Notes: generated from the letters alone by a model not told the origin. A stretch of 64,000 bases of DNA from Imbricaverruca yamaguchii (GCA_034440575.1 JAOTOL010001647.1:2230001-2294000); one strand, 5' to 3'. Counted from the stretch's first letter, positions 35,626 to 47,460 are shown. Numbers and translations are program-made.

Positions 35626-36052
35626 GCTCAGCATCACTGGTGGTGCCAGCTGAGCGCGCCGTGATACTGATACACTTCAGCATCACTGGGGGTACCAGCT
35701 GAGCGCGCCGTGATACTGATACACTTCAGCATCACTGGGGGTACCAGCTGAGCGCGCCGTGATACTGATACACTTCAGCATCACTGGGGGTACCAGCTGA
35801 GCGCGCCGTGATACTGATACACTTCAACATCACTGGGGGTACCAGCTGAGCGCGCCGTGATACTGATACACTTCATCATCACTGGGGATACCAGCTAAGC
35901 GCGCCGCAATACTGATACACTTGGACATCACTAGGGGTATCAGCTGAGCGCGCCGTAATAATGACACACTTCAACATCACTGGGGGTACCAGCTGAGCGC
36001 GCCGTGATACTGATACACTTCAGCATCACTGGGGGTACCCGTTGAGCGCGCC
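35626..36052. repeat. 49-bp minisatellite
   Basis: About nine copies with exact 49-bp spacing: ACTGATACACTTCAGCATCA, CTGGGGGTACCAGCTGAGCG and CGCCGTGAT. The four central copies are almost identical; the copies at 35860-35960 are more diverged. Confidence 0.95.
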
Positions 36053-36231
36053 GTGACTACCTGGTGGCGCGCGACCTTGGGTGGGCCGGACGGCCGACGG
36101 ACCTGGGCTGCCGACAGCAGGTTCGTACGGCCTGTCTCGACATGGCCGACGCCGAGCTGTAATTAGGCCGGGATGGATGTGGCGGCAGCGGCGCCGGTCC
36201 GTGGACGGTGGCCGGCGGCGCAGTCGGAAGC
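36053..36231. other. GC-rich bridge between two arrays
   Basis: About 180 bases of GC-rich sequence between the 49-bp and 66-bp arrays; nothing recognised. Confidence 0.5.
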
Positions 36232-37050
36232 CGCGCGGTGCGGATATATCACCGGCGGCTCGCGACGGGGGGTACTGGTCCTCAGTCGCCACTGGGCCGC
36301 GCGGTGCGGATATATCGGAACCCGCGCGGTGGGGATATATCACCGGCGGCTCGCGACGGGGGTACTGGTCCTCAGTCGCCACTGGGCCGCGCGGTGGGGA
36401 TATATCACCGGCGGCTCACGACGGGGGGTGGTCCTCAGTCGCCACTGGGCCGCGCGGTGGATATATCGGAACCCGCGCGGTGGGGATATATCACCGGCGG
36501 CTCGCGACGGGGGGTACTGGTCCTCAGTCGCCACTGGGCCGCGCGGTGGGGATATATCGGAACCCGCGCGGTGGGGATATATCACCGGCGGCTCGCGACG
36601 GGGGTACTGGTCCTCAGTCGCCACTGGGCGCCGCGACGGGGGTACTTCGGACGGGCCGCGCGGTGGGGATATATCACCGGCGGCTCGCGGCGGGGGGTAC
36701 TGGTCCTCAGTCGCCACTGGGCCGCGCGGTGGGGATATATCACCGGCGGCTCGCGACGGGGGGTACTGGTCCTCAGTCGCCACTGGGCCGCGCGGTGGAT
36801 ATATCAGAACCCGCGCGGTGGGGATATATCACCGGCGGCTCGGGGCGGGAGTACTGGTCCTCAGTCGCCACTGGGCCGCGCGGTGGGGATATATGGGGCC
36901 GCCGCGCGGTGCGGATATATCACCGGCGGCTCGCGACGGTCGGGGGGGTACTGGTCCTCAGTCGCCACTGGGCCGCGCGGTGGATATATCGGAACCCGCG
37001 CGGTGGGGATATATCACCGGCGGCTCACGACGGCGGTGCTAGTCCTCAGT
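36232..37050. repeat. Two-module GATATATC minisatellite
   Basis: Two alternating modules share the start GCGGTGGGGATATATC. The long one (near 66 bp) continues ACCGGCGGCTCGCGACGGGG, then GTACTGGTCCTCAGTCGCCA and CTGGGCCGC. The short one (near 25 bp) continues GGAACCC GC. Long and short modules follow one another in variable order (long-short-long near 36300 and 36540; long-long near 36650-36790). Each module carries the palindrome GATATATC. Confidence 0.94.
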
Positions 37051-37119
37051 CGCTACTGGGCCCCGATTGAATATTTGAGCTTAGGGGCGCATCAACTGCC
37101 TCGGTCGTGGGCAGCGCCA

Positions 37120-37480
37120 TCAGGGAAGATCTCATGAGGTATCTGAGGGTAGACTCGACGGGATCCTGAACCAGCGCTTCACGAGGTGTCTGAAGGAAGA
37201 CTCGCCGAGGTCTCCAAGGGGAGGCTCGACAACTTGTGTGAAGGAGAATCTCACAAACTATATCAAGAGAAGATCACACAGGATCTCTGGAAGAAGACTC
37301 ACAAGGTTTCTGACGGTAAACCTGGCAAAGTTAACTAGGCTTCTGAGAGAAAGCCCGACAAGTTCCCTGTTGTCAGATCCAACATAATTCACCAGGTCGA
37401 CAGCAGCTGCGACAATATCTCTGAAAGGAAAGGAAATATTCAAAAGGTATTTGATGACCGACCTCACAAGGTGTCCAAAT
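37120..37480. repeat. Decayed tandem repeat of about 33-40 bp
   Basis: Diverged phrases of the type GAAGACTCACAAGGTTTCTG and AGACTCGCCGAGGTCTCCAA recur roughly every 33-40 bases. Copies have lost most identity, as in an old minisatellite. Confidence 0.6.
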
Positions 37481-39340
37481 GTGGGCCACAAAGCCCCCAA
37501 TAAGCACCTCAACGACCTAACAAGGTCTCGGAAATCAGACTTTCCTGACACTGAAAGGATTCCAGGCACCACACACCTCACAAGCGACTGACAGAGCGAG
37601 ACCTTGCCAGGAGCTACTCTCTAAATCGGAAGTGACCACGGATCTCCGGAGGTGTCCACTGGAGCTGCCACAACAATCGGTCCGAATGCATTGCATGGAC
37701 TTCTGATGGGTATGCGTGCTACCATCACCGGGAAGGTGCGGCAACGCGCATACCCGCTGGGCCCGCTGGCAAGAGCACTCACCTCCACCTGCGAATACGG
37801 CCATGCACACGTGCCTGCCGTTGTGATGTCTGTGTGGAAAAGGTGAGCCGAACACAGTCTTGACGAGCTTTCCTCTACGGACGGTAGCTGACGTCACCTG
37901 GTTCCCGGGAGCCTCACGAGATCCCCGGGGATCCTCAGCGGCTCCTGGCGGTGAGCGGACTGGGGGCAGCCCACGTCAGTCTGAGCCCCCTGTCGGCGGG
38001 AGCTGTACCGGCGGCATACCTCGCCACAAGCCAGATCATCGTGCGGCTCGGCTAAGAATGGGGCCATGCTCAGATGCGATTAGCCGCCGAATCGCATATT
38101 AATCCGTGGAAAAATGTTGACAGTTACCTTGCATGTTACAGGTGCCTGCGTCATTGCGTGAGCGCGGATTAAGCGTAATCGTGTAGAATGTGGCTGTTTA
38201 ATCGATAGCGGTGAGTTTCATGTGCTAACATGATTCGTGAATGCCCTCATCAGCTTTGCCACTCCGCGTGCAGGGGAAATACGGGGAACGGCCGCAACAA
38301 TGCCAATCACAGCGGCTGCAGTCCTTTCCTGTGCGGTCGGTGGGCTTACGGGAATTGTACATCGGCTTAGCATTATGTAGACCATGAAAGCCGTTGGGGA
38401 AATGCATTAAACCGAGTAGACCAAGTCACAGCGAAGACGACATTGAAGTGTTGTGCGCTAAAAGTAGCATGTATCTCCAGCAGGGCGAGGTGGCCACCTG
38501 TGACTGGGAGAGCAGTCCGATACAACTTGTCGCGTCTTGCACAACATTCCACCGGTGCTCGCTATCACAGCAACCGTCGCAGTCTAGCCTGCACGCCCCG
38601 AACATGAGCCCGGCACGCAACTGCAGCGGAGAGAGCCACCGTCCGGCCACCGCCCCGGGCGATGTGTCACCGCCTGGCCCGGCCGCCAGAAAGGTGGTCC
38701 GATCTTATCGTTTGATTGCTCAGTTTCCGGGCCGGCATTTGCCGGCGAGGGATGCTTCCGAGTAGTGATACGGCAATTACGTGAGGAAAATCCGATGGCT
38801 CACTGTTGGCGCCATCTCTCTGGGACTGCAGTGCAGCGAGGGCGGGAACCGGCGCCGAATTGTTCTGGCGATGATCTCACTTCAGCTACGTGATTGCCGC
38901 TGAGAATGGCTCGCGCAAAAGTGTGTCGCTACGATTGGAATTGCACGTGACAGGGAGGTGACGCATGAGTGTCTTTAATGAGTGTTCGCTACTGATATTC
39001 ACGCCCTCAATTTGTACTGAAACGGCGCCGACTCACCCCCAAGAGGGGATGAATGGGGTGAACGGGGGTGCACACTGGACGAAGTTACCCTGAATGACTT
39101 GACGGTCGGGAATAAGGCAAACACCGCAACTGTTCTGCACTACGTTGCTTCTTGGCATCCAGCATATGCAGCATATTCAACATTTTAGCAACGTGCATTC
39201 TTGAAACATAGCCGTTCCATAGGTATAGTTTGGTATTTACAATTGGTTTTACATGGGTTATAGTTTGCGTAATACCAGAAGGGGAACTAATACCAGAACC
39301 CCGCTTACGACTCATGCGAGTGCCTTAGTGATATGGGGTC
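37481..39340. other. 1.9-kb stretch without recognised genes
   Basis: Mixed to GC-rich. A small perfect palindrome (ATGCGATT and AATCGCAT around eight bases) lies at 38073-38096. Open frames of up to about 123 codons show no known domain. Confidence 0.5.
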
Positions 39341-39475
39341 GCCGGCCTCAGTCACGATGTAATCTGAAGCTGCGGACGATGTTCGAACTGGAGACCTGGC
39401 CGTTACAGGAGAAGCGCGCACGTGTGGAAGTTGAAGCAGCAGGTGAAGCGCTCTACCCATTCATTGCCTGCTGGG
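39341..39475 (-). mobile_element. tRNA-like SINE relic
   Basis: Read on the minus strand, TGGGTAGAGCGCTTCACCTG supplies an A box (TGGGTAGAGCG) and, downstream, CCAGTTCGAACATC supplies a B box. Order and orientation fit an RNA polymerase III promoter. The distance between boxes is longer than in a simple tRNA, and the arms do not close into a good cloverleaf, so a tRNA-derived SINE or a decayed pseudo-tRNA is favoured. Confidence 0.5.
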
Positions 39476-39609
39476 TGTTATGTGAAGTGGTCATTATCAC
39501 CATGTACTGATTAAGGAAATTGCGTTGGCTCCGATTTATCACCTGCTGTGTTTCCTTTGTACCGTTCCATGTTCGTGGACAAGTGGGTGATCATCTTGAT
39601 CCGAATTGA

Positions 39610-39870
39610 CGAGCCCGAGAGAGTTAGAAGGGAATAGAAAAGTTAAAAGGGTTAGAATGAGTAGTTGTTCTGAGGTAGAAGGGTAGGCAATGAGTAGCTG
39701 TTCTTAGGTAGAAGGGTAGAGAATAAGTAGATGTTCCAAGGTAGAAGGGTAGAGAATGGGTAGCTGTTCTAAGGTAGAAGGGTATATAACGAGTAACTGT
39801 TCAAAGGCAGAAGTGTAGAGAATAAGTAGCTGTCCTAAGATAGAAGGGTGGAGAATGAGTAGCTGTTTTT
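39610..39870. repeat. 33-bp AGGTAGAAGGGTAGAGAATG repeat
   Basis: About seven copies of a unit near 33 bp, AGAATGAGTAGCTGTTCTAA followed by GGTAGAAGGGTAG, moderately diverged. Confidence 0.88.
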
Positions 39871-40227
39871 CTGAGCTGTTTTCCTTCTGAGATGGCTATC
39901 CTTCTGAGGGCATGCGAGGAGACGTCAGTTGACCATCCGCTATAAATTTCCGAAGGATTGGATGCGGTGATAGATTCAAGTTTGATGAGAGATTGGAAAA
40001 ACGTTCAGACAGAGCCTATGAATAGAAAGATAGCACCCAGGGTCCAACGTAGCTGGGCGCCGGGGATACTTTTGCGGAGTCGCAGCGCAACTTCGAGACG
40101 AACAAACGCATAATGTTTTCAATTCTGAGTCTGGCCACCAACACTGGGGACGGTCAGGTTGTTCACTTCCTGCTGGATCCACCAGTAACGGGAGGCCTCT
40201 GAAGGCTGATTTAGCATGGCCCTACAT

Positions 40228-40452
40228 GTCTCCATGTGAAGGCTAGATGTACACGACACTATTATGAATAGAAGGCTACAGACACACGACACTATCATGA
40301 GTGGAGGGCTACAAGCACACGACACTATCATGAGTGGAAGGATTCAGATACACAACACTATCATGAGTGGAAGGCTACACACACAGGACACTATCATGAG
40401 TGGAAGGCCGCAGACACATTACTCTATCGTGGGTGGAAGGCTACAGACGCAG
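40228..40452. repeat. 33-bp GACACTATCATGAGTGGAAG repeat
   Basis: About six copies of a 33-bp unit, GACACTATCATGAGTGGAAG followed by GCTACAGACACAC, diverged at both edges. Same length as, but unrelated in sequence to, the arrays at 8819 and 39610. Confidence 0.9.
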
Positions 40453-40667
40453 GGGATGAATCTTGACAATGGTGGCGCTGTCCTTAGTCATGTTCTGCCG
40501 GCCGGTTATGGGCTACCGTTGGGAAGCTGGACGAAAACCAGCAGACACACCGGATGGCACTGATCCCGCAGACTCGTCCCCGAATCTCCGTCCCCGAATC
40601 TCCGTCCCGAACCTCCACGTTTTCCGGCAATCATCACACTTTACATTTTCGAGATCAACTGCATGGC
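40453..40667. other. Unique spacer with a small duplication
   Basis: Mostly unique. TCCGTCCCCGAATC is repeated in short tandem at about 40575-40605. Confidence 0.5.
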
Positions 40668-40980
40668 GTGTGCAATCATAGCATCAAATGCAGACATGTA
40701 TACCTGACGTGTGCAATCGTACCATCAAATGCAGACATGTAGACCTGACGTGTGCAATCGTACCATCAAATGCAGACATGTAGACCTGACGTGTGCAATC
40801 GAATCAAATGCCATGAGCCAATGTAATAAATGCAGACATGTAGACCTGACGGTAAATGAGAAGAGACTCGTGTGCAATCGTACCATCAAATGCAGACATG
40901 TAGACCTGACGTGTGCAATCGTACCATCAAATGCAGACATGTAGACCTGACGTGTGCAATCGTACCATCAAATGCAAACA
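40668..40980. repeat. 41-bp minisatellite
   Basis: About seven copies of a 41-bp unit, GTGTGCAATCGTACCATCAA then ATGCAGACATGTAGACCTGAC. The copies at 40795-40875 are interrupted by deletions and a short AAATGAGAAGAGACTC insertion. Confidence 0.94.
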
Positions 40981-41099
40981 TTAGTGTGGCGAGGAACGGC
41001 GCCATACAAAAGCGCTGCAAGCTTAACGATGGATGGTCGAGTTTTCACACGAAAAATGAGCATCAGCAAGGAAATCGGGTCGCGTAAGTGAGCCTTGAA

Positions 41100-41720
41100 G
41101 TCACCGCCGAGTGTGGAGACTGGCCGTGATTGTGACAGGCCCGCCGGTGTGGAGCTGGCCTCCCGATCAGCTGTACAGACCCGCCGCCGAGTGTGGAGAC
41201 TGGCCGCGATCAGCTGTACAGACCCGCCGCCGAGTGTGGAGACTGGCCGTCCCGATCAGCTGTACAGACCCGCCGAGTGTGGAGACTGGCCGTCCCGATC
41301 AGCTGTACAGACCCGCCGAGTGTGGAGACTGGCCGTCCCGATCAGCTGTACAGACCCGCCGCCGAGTGTGGAGACTGGCCGTCCCATCAGCTGTACAGAC
41401 CCGCCGCCGAGTGTGGAGACTGGCCGTCCCGATCAGCTGTGCAGACCCGCCGCCGAGTGTGGAGACTGGCCGTCCCGATCAGCTGTACAGACCCGCCGAG
41501 TGTGGAGACTGGCCGTCCCGATCAGCTGTACAGACCCGCCGCCGAGGGTGGAGACTGGCCGTCCCGATCAGCTGTACAGACCCGCCGCCGAGTGTGGAGA
41601 CTGGCCGTCCCGATCAGCTGTACAGACCCGCCGAGTGTGGAGACTGGCCGTCCCGATCAGCTGTACAGACCCGCCGAGTGTGGAGACTGGCCGTCCCGAT
41701 CAGCTGTACAGACCCGCCAA
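41100..41720. repeat. 46/43-bp minisatellite
   Basis: About 14 copies of GTGTGGAGACTGGCCGTCCC, GATCAGCTGTACAGACCCGC and either CGCCGA (46 bp) or CGA (43 bp). The two lengths are interspersed. A three-base step means all copies keep the same reading frame, which explains the long artefactual frames. Confidence 0.96.
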
Positions 41721-42143
41721 TGTGAACCGTAACTGGGCGTCGCGACGGCCCGCCATTGGCACCACCAGTGAGTTATTATCCGCTCAAGTGAATGGCAAAT
41801 TATGACCATTATGGTGTGGCGGCGGACCGACAGCGCTGCGGGCCAAGGGGCCAGGTCAGCTGGCTAATTAGATGACCGCTTGTGTCGGCCGCCTGCCCAC
41901 CTTTGTTGGAGTGAGAATGGCCAATCGGGCGCTGCATGACCGACGCAGTCGATGCGCCCCTAAACTCCAATAACAACAGAATGGCCAATCGAACGGACGG
42001 GTGGGCGTGGGCGTGGTGGCGTGTCCTGCCGCAACGGCGGCGGCAGATTGTCAGCATTGTTGCAGGACGCTGCATCGGACGAGAGGCCGATCGACACGGG
42101 CGGCGTGTCCGGAGCTGGCCGACGTGCCGCCTCTCCCACCCGT

Positions 42144-42172
42144 GGTGTGACGTCACACCGTGTATGACGTCA
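42144..42172. promoter_or_regulatory. Paired CRE-like TGACGTCA sites
   Basis: Two exact TGACGTCA octamers 17 bases apart (start to start), the first inside a 16-base palindrome. This is the consensus target of CREB/ATF bZIP factors. Function is inferred from motif only. Confidence 0.4.
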
Positions 42173-42176
42173 GCTG

Positions 42177-42201
42177 GTGCGGCGGCGGCGGCGGCGGCGG
42201 C
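42177..42201. repeat. (CGG)n microsatellite
   Basis: About eight GCG/CGG trinucleotides immediately after the paired CRE-like sites. Confidence 0.85.
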
Positions 42202-43080
42202 GGACCGGGGCCCGAGGCGACGCCGCAGGCGCTGCAGAGGTGACCAGTTGTGGTGCGTCGCGAGGCAGCCGGCGTCGTCATGGCTACGGCCGGTGTTGAC
42301 TGGTCGCATGGTTGTGAAACCGACCTTTTGGCCGGCTTCGCGTGGCGTTCTGCTGTGATCCACCATCACCCTGCAGGAGATATTCTACGAGTATGATGGC
42401 TAGTGAGTCAGCGCACAAACAAGCAGCAGTAGTGCAGCCGTACGGAAGTCTAGCTGGCAATGGACTCATTGTGTGCATTCAGGAGTCGTATGTTAATCTT
42501 CGAGGAAACAGTTTGTGCCGTGGGGTGACTCGTGTTGAGTCTTTGAGGCTTTCGAGGACACTAACTGACGCTAAATTCACAATTGAAACCCTTGAGTCTG
42601 CAGTGCTACTTCCCCCTAAAAAATAGGAGTGTTCCCTTGATATCGACGAGTACAACATTCCGCAAAGTGTAGGTCTCGCCCAGGTGCGCTCATTGTGGCA
42701 ACACGCTTGGTACATATCACATGGTATACACCAGAAGACGCTTGACACATGCGAGGTGGGTTTGGCCTGCACCAGGCGGTACATCCCAAGAGACGCCTGG
42801 TACCAGGCGGACCGACGGCATAGTTCACTATCCAGTCTTTAGCCGAGTCCTTGCCGTGGTGCAGCGACTGCAGTCTTGCCGTCTGTGTTGCGTGCGACCA
42901 CAGGGGCGTGCCACCCGGGCCACTTGGGGGGGCGTGCCGCCTCCGCTGCAGGTGGAAACTGGCCAGTCGTGACAATCTGAACAGACTGCGTCAGCGCGGT
43001 CAGAGCCAGACCCTCCAACATGGCCGCCGCCGGACGGCCTCCCCCCAGCTCCACGCTCACCGCTCTAATTACCCATGTTT

Positions 43081-43260
43081 ACGCCGCCAAAACAAACACG
43101 CGCCGGGATTCGAACCGGGCTGACCCGGACGGAGGTAGGAGGTAGCAGCGATGTAGGAGGGAGAGGGAGGGGGGGAAGCCGTGCCCATCGCCGTCGGCCG
43201 GCTCATCGGCAATTCTAATGGCGGCCGATAAGACGCGTGTCGGCATCGGCCGGCTATTTT
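43081..43260 (-). mobile_element. Possible tRNA-like SINE relic
   Basis: On the minus strand CCGGTTCGAATCCCGG is a strong B box, followed by GCGCGTGTTTGTTTTGGCGG. Upstream, GAGCCGGCCGACGGCGATGG stands about where the tRNA-like head would lie, but an A box is only weakly matched. A tRNA-derived SINE with a degenerate head is the best reading; the limits are approximate. Confidence 0.45.
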
Positions 43261-43308
43261 CAATTAGTCTCGATACGATCTTGTAATGAGGCGTGCGCCC
43301 GATACGTG

Positions 43309-43353
43309 GCGGCGGTGGCGGCGGCGGCGGCGGCGGCGGGCGGCGGCGGCCGT
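43309..43353. repeat. (CGG)n microsatellite
   Basis: A GGC/CGG run of about 40 bases with a TGG interruption, in CpG-rich DNA. Confidence 0.9.
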
Positions 43354-43916
43354 CTCCATTATTGTTCAGGTGCGTGCTGTGCGCGCACGAGGGCGGTACA
43401 CGCACTGCCGCGTCAGCCGGCCGCTCGGGTATCCGGGGGGGCGGCCTTAGGTGTCCGGGGCGCAGCCAGCGGCCAGCTGGACACCTGAGGCCTGTTATCC
43501 ACACTGGCCTTTAGAAGTATGTTACACGTGAGATGAGGGTGCAAGGGGAGAAGGGAGGTGAGGGAGATGAGGGAACGCCTAGGAGCAAAGCGCGTAGCTT
43601 GAATGTGGTGGGACTGTGGATGACTTTGAATGTCTCCCGTCGTACTGACCTCTGTGCGGTGACAGGTCAACGCTAAAATATGATCGACATGAGGCTGTCG
43701 TTAGCTCTGAAGAGCAGCATTGTGAGCGTCAAGTTGGTCGGGCAATCACCGCATCAACTTGCCTGCTCCAACCCGGCACCGATCTCGCAAACAGCTTACG
43801 CCCGCAGCAAAAATGTGGAAATAATGCTTACTTTGAAAGCCTTATGGAATGGTTCAGCATGCATGTGTAAAAATAGTACATAACATTTGCCTGCCACATG
43901 CCACTGAATCGACCAT
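43354..43916. other. Unique stretch between microsatellite and array
   Basis: GC-rich then mixed sequence; nothing recognised. Confidence 0.5.
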
Positions 43917-44606
43917 CTGGTGTCGGTCACCATCTGGTGTAGGTCACCACCTGGTGTCGGTCACCATCTAGTGTAAGTCACCCCATCTGGTGTAGATCAC
44001 CACCTGGTGTAGGTCACTACCTGGTGTAGGTCACCATATGATGTAGGTCAGAATCTGGTGTAGGTCACCATCTGATGTAGGTCACCATCTGGTGTAGGCC
44101 ACCATCTGGTGTAGACCACCATCTAATGTAGGTCACCATCTGGGGTCGGCCACCATCTGGTGTAGATCACCACCTGGTGTAGTTCACCACATGGTGTAGG
44201 TCTCCATTTAGTATAGGTCGCCTTCTGGTGTTGGTCACCATCCAGTGTTGGTCACCATCTGATGTAGGTCACCATCTGGTGTAGGTCACCATCTGGTGTA
44301 GGTCACCATCTGGTGTAGGTCACAATTTGGTGTAGGTCACAATCTGGTGTAGGTCACCATCTGGTGTAGGTCACCATCTGGTGTAGGTCACCATCTGGTG
44401 TAGGTCACCATCTGGTGTAGGTCACCATCTGGTGTAGGTCACCATCTGGTGTAGGTCACCATCTGGTGTAGGTCACCATTTGGTGTACATCACCATCTGG
44501 TGTAGGTCACCATCTGGTGTACATCACCATCTGGTGTAGGTCACCATCTGGTGTAGGTCACCATCTGGTGTAGGTCACCATCTGGTGTAGGTCACCATCT
44601 GGTGTC
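43917..44606. repeat. 17-bp GGTCACCATCTGGTGTA minisatellite
   Basis: About 40 copies of GGTCACCATCTGGTGTA. Nearly invariant at 44270-44606; the left half has more variants (CACCTGG, TCGG, GGCC). ACCATCTGGT is itself close to palindromic. Confidence 0.96.
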
Positions 44607-46080
44607 GACGGGCCTGCGAGCGGCGCTCCTCGCCGGGCCGCCTCTGTCGCCTGAGGGCGTGTCCCTCCGCCGTTAACGACGACCCGTGCGTCGTCGTCGT
44701 CGGCACCGACGGCAGATTGACGTCGTTGTCGACGAGCGGACGCTCGCAATGGCGCACCGTGTGTTCACGCACGGCGTCGCCGACGAGCGGCGGCCGGCTG
44801 TTGACACAGCGCATAGCGGCCAATCACGGGGCGGCCACCGACACCGACGTCACACAACATGCCGGTGAAATATTGCGCCTCCAGTTGGAGCCTGTCGTCG
44901 CCTTGTTTGGCACTCTGATATCGCCACCGGAGTGTTCTGTGCGCGGTTTCAGCCCACTGGCTGTAGCACTTTATGATGGCCTTCGGCGCTGGGTAGATTT
45001 ATAGATGACGTTTTAATTTGCATAAAGCAGATGCCAAATTGCTCGTTAATAACGATGATTACCGGCCGTTAATTGGAGAAATATCAGTATGGAAAAATTC
45101 CGGAATGTATTTGGGAGTTTCGCCAGAAGCCGTCGTGCAATTACGAGACATAAGGGAATGGTGCAAACGCTCAAACAATAATTGGCTGCATGACGTGCTT
45201 AGCCTTGGCTGAGCTCAATTACCTTTTTCTTGTGTGGGGTGCCTGCTTTTTATCGGCCTGCATGGGATGGGGTTAATGGAATGTCAACACGAGCTAATAC
45301 CTGGTAATGCAATTAGCGGTGAAACTGTAATTAAAATCACGAGCGTTTCCGACACGCATGCTGATACGCGTCCACATCTGCACGCATCTTTCTTCCTCAA
45401 CATCTATCACTTTTCAGGTACGATATGTATGATAAGATTCGTCACTTGATCTGATCATGGTTTTTGGTCTCCTATTACGTTTTTCTTTCTTCATGTGCCA
45501 GTTGTGGCATAATTCGAATCGTAATTGAGTGTTGGCTTTGTCAGGAAGAGTAATTGCAACGTAGTTTGTTTGTTTGCAACATATTTGTTGTTTTTTCTCC
45601 CATCTAAATGACACATTTTGGACAACTTCCATTGATCTCTTTGACGTGAACAGCCTATTGCAGTTGGTTGTATAGCTAAGTGCGCAGTCCTGAATTGTTG
45701 CATCGCACATGGATACGGATAAGGAAGCGTATTCATCCTCACACCTTCCACCTGCCGTCATCTCCGCGCTGGTCGATGCCCTGGTCTTCTCGCACATCTG
45801 CTACTGTACTTCTGTGTATGGTAACGGATCCGAAAAGAACCTATCTCGCGATAAACAAATGTGAACTACTCGGCAAAAGTCATTTTCGGCCGCAAAAAGT
45901 TTGACCATGCTTCAGATCTGCTAAGGAGACTGGGTGAACTTAGCCAGATACCACACTCTGTGCCTCACGCACAAGGTACGTCGTCATGGTGAGCCAGAGT
46001 CACTGGCTCATGACCTCACCACCGTGGCGGAGGTTCGTGACCGAACCACCCGTCAGGACCTGCTCTTCTCACGTCAAGAC
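44607..46080. other. 1.5-kb stretch without recognised genes
   Basis: CpG-rich at 44.6-44.9 kb with GTCGTCGTCG-type runs, then AT-rich. GAGCCAGAGTCACTGGCTC at 45984-46002 is a small palindrome. No known coding motif on either strand. Confidence 0.5.
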
Positions 46081-47460
46081 CGGTCGTGCTATTTTTTTAC
46101 GCTCCCGTGACGAGAGAAGATCGTGAGCAAAAGATTGGGCACAGGTGGTTAGCGGAGGGAGGATTTCTATTGTATGCCTAGGTTAAAAAGAAGAAGTTAA
46201 ATTGTTTAAATTGCGTATATTGGACTTATCCTAGGTAGTCTTCTATAATTATCAACCGACCACGTGGTCGCTTTGTAGACTGGTGACGCGACCACGTGGC
46301 TTAGGTTTATGTTAGTATAGAGGAATTCGTTTGTGTCTTTTTGGTATTTAATTTAAGATATAGTTCAGTATTAAAATATTGAGATTAAATTATACTAGGT
46401 ATTTCTTCAAATCCTGGTGTAATTGTAGAGGTATCTAGTCCTTAAAAATTGTATTTAGTTTAGATATTAAAATTTATCTGCAGTAAAGCTGTGATACAGC
46501 CAAGCATATTTCATAGGGGTATCATCTTTACAGTACACATCTAAGTTAAGAGTAATACTGAATAGTTGAGTTTGTAGCTGGTGGGTGTCGGGATAACTAT
46601 TATTATCTTTGCTTAGTTTATTTTGTGTAAGCGGAGACATATTGTCCCGTCTGTTCAGTGCGAATGTTACTAGATCAGGCGTTATAGTACAATATATTAC
46701 ATTGCTCATTCACTGCTCGGTTTCATTAGTTGCTAACTAGATATATAACTTGGTTAGTAAAGGTTTTCGTTAACTAGACTTAGTAATAAGAGTAGCAAAA
46801 AAAAGATTAAAACAAAAAATGGCAAAAGAACAAAAAATGCAGGGTGACTGTGGGAAGTGTGATTGAATGAGTCATTGGGGACTCGAGTAAGAAAGCAAAT
46901 ATGCTATCAAAGGAGGTGGAACGCCTGAAGTGCTTGAGGGCAGGGCCCATCATAGGAAATGCCGGCCAAGAAAGCCAGGTGCAGGAGTTTAGGAGTGATA
47001 GGGGTGGAGACAGCTTGGTCCAGGATAGTAGAGAGTGGAAAGTAGCTAGACGCCAGATTACCAGACTAGCCTTAAGGAAAATTGACACAGGCGTCGAGAT
47101 TAATAATAGGTTTGAGGTATAGGTATGGATGTTTTGAGGTATAACTATAAGTCACGGATGGAGTGAGATTTATGCTAAGTAAGTGTGCACGGCACAGACC
47201 CCTTTAAGCAAGGATGGATGCAGTTTAAAAATTATTCGTATGACATTCAATCACATATATTAAGAGGAATCAAGGGAATAGGGCTGGATAGCTAGGGTAG
47301 ATAGGCATTGATAGATGTGTGGAATGTTGGTGGATGGCTTCATTAAGATGTGGTGATGTTTGGGGTAGGTCTTTTTACCGGGCTTATGATATCTTCCATT
47401 TACAGACTTAACTGGATGGGCCCTTGTAGCTTTTATTAAGTCTAAACACTTTATGACTTT
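46081..47460 (+). mobile_element. Decayed CR1-like LINE relic with ORF1 remnant
   Basis: AT-rich DNA leads to ATG 46818 with GDCGKCD, then, across stops and a frame change, LSKEVERLK (from 46904) and a segment DSREWKVARRQ ... NNRFEV ending at 47120. Cysteine pairs followed by an LSKEEVERLK-like helix recall PHD-type zinc-finger ORF1 proteins of CR1-like LINEs, and the EW...RF end recalls their second conserved block. Downstream, GGGCCCTTGTAGCTTTTATT at about 47416 resembles GGGCCCTTGTGGCTCATAGT at 59131, in the 3' UTR of the CR1-like element. The resemblance is weak and limits are approximate; this is a hypothesis rather than an identification. Confidence 0.35.
46818..47122 (+). pseudogene. 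Possible PHD-like ORF1 remnant
   Basis: The frame from ATG 46818 stops at 46863 (TGA) and again at 46881 (TAA). A second frame from 46901 reads 73 codons to 47122. Together they resemble a zinc finger followed by a basic region with RF near the end. If it is ORF1 of a CR1-like LINE it would bind element RNA. No EN or RT follows. Confidence 0.33.

Larger units (their letters stand above)
41721..43080. other. CpG-rich stretch with CRE palindromes
   Basis: No gene recognised. At 42144-42159 a perfect 16-base palindrome GGTGTGACGTCACACC holds a cAMP-response-element core (TGACGTCA, 42148-42155); a second TGACGTCA lies at 42165-42172, and a (CGG)n run starts at 42177. CCAAT-type boxes (GGCCAATC) occur near 41919 and 41983. 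The combination resembles a CpG-rich promoter, but no transcript start or adjoining gene can be shown. Confidence 0.4.

Noticed and set aside
39341..39475. Functional tRNA gene on the minus strand
   Set aside because: A and B boxes are present but too far apart, and no good cloverleaf closes; listed as a SINE-like relic instead.
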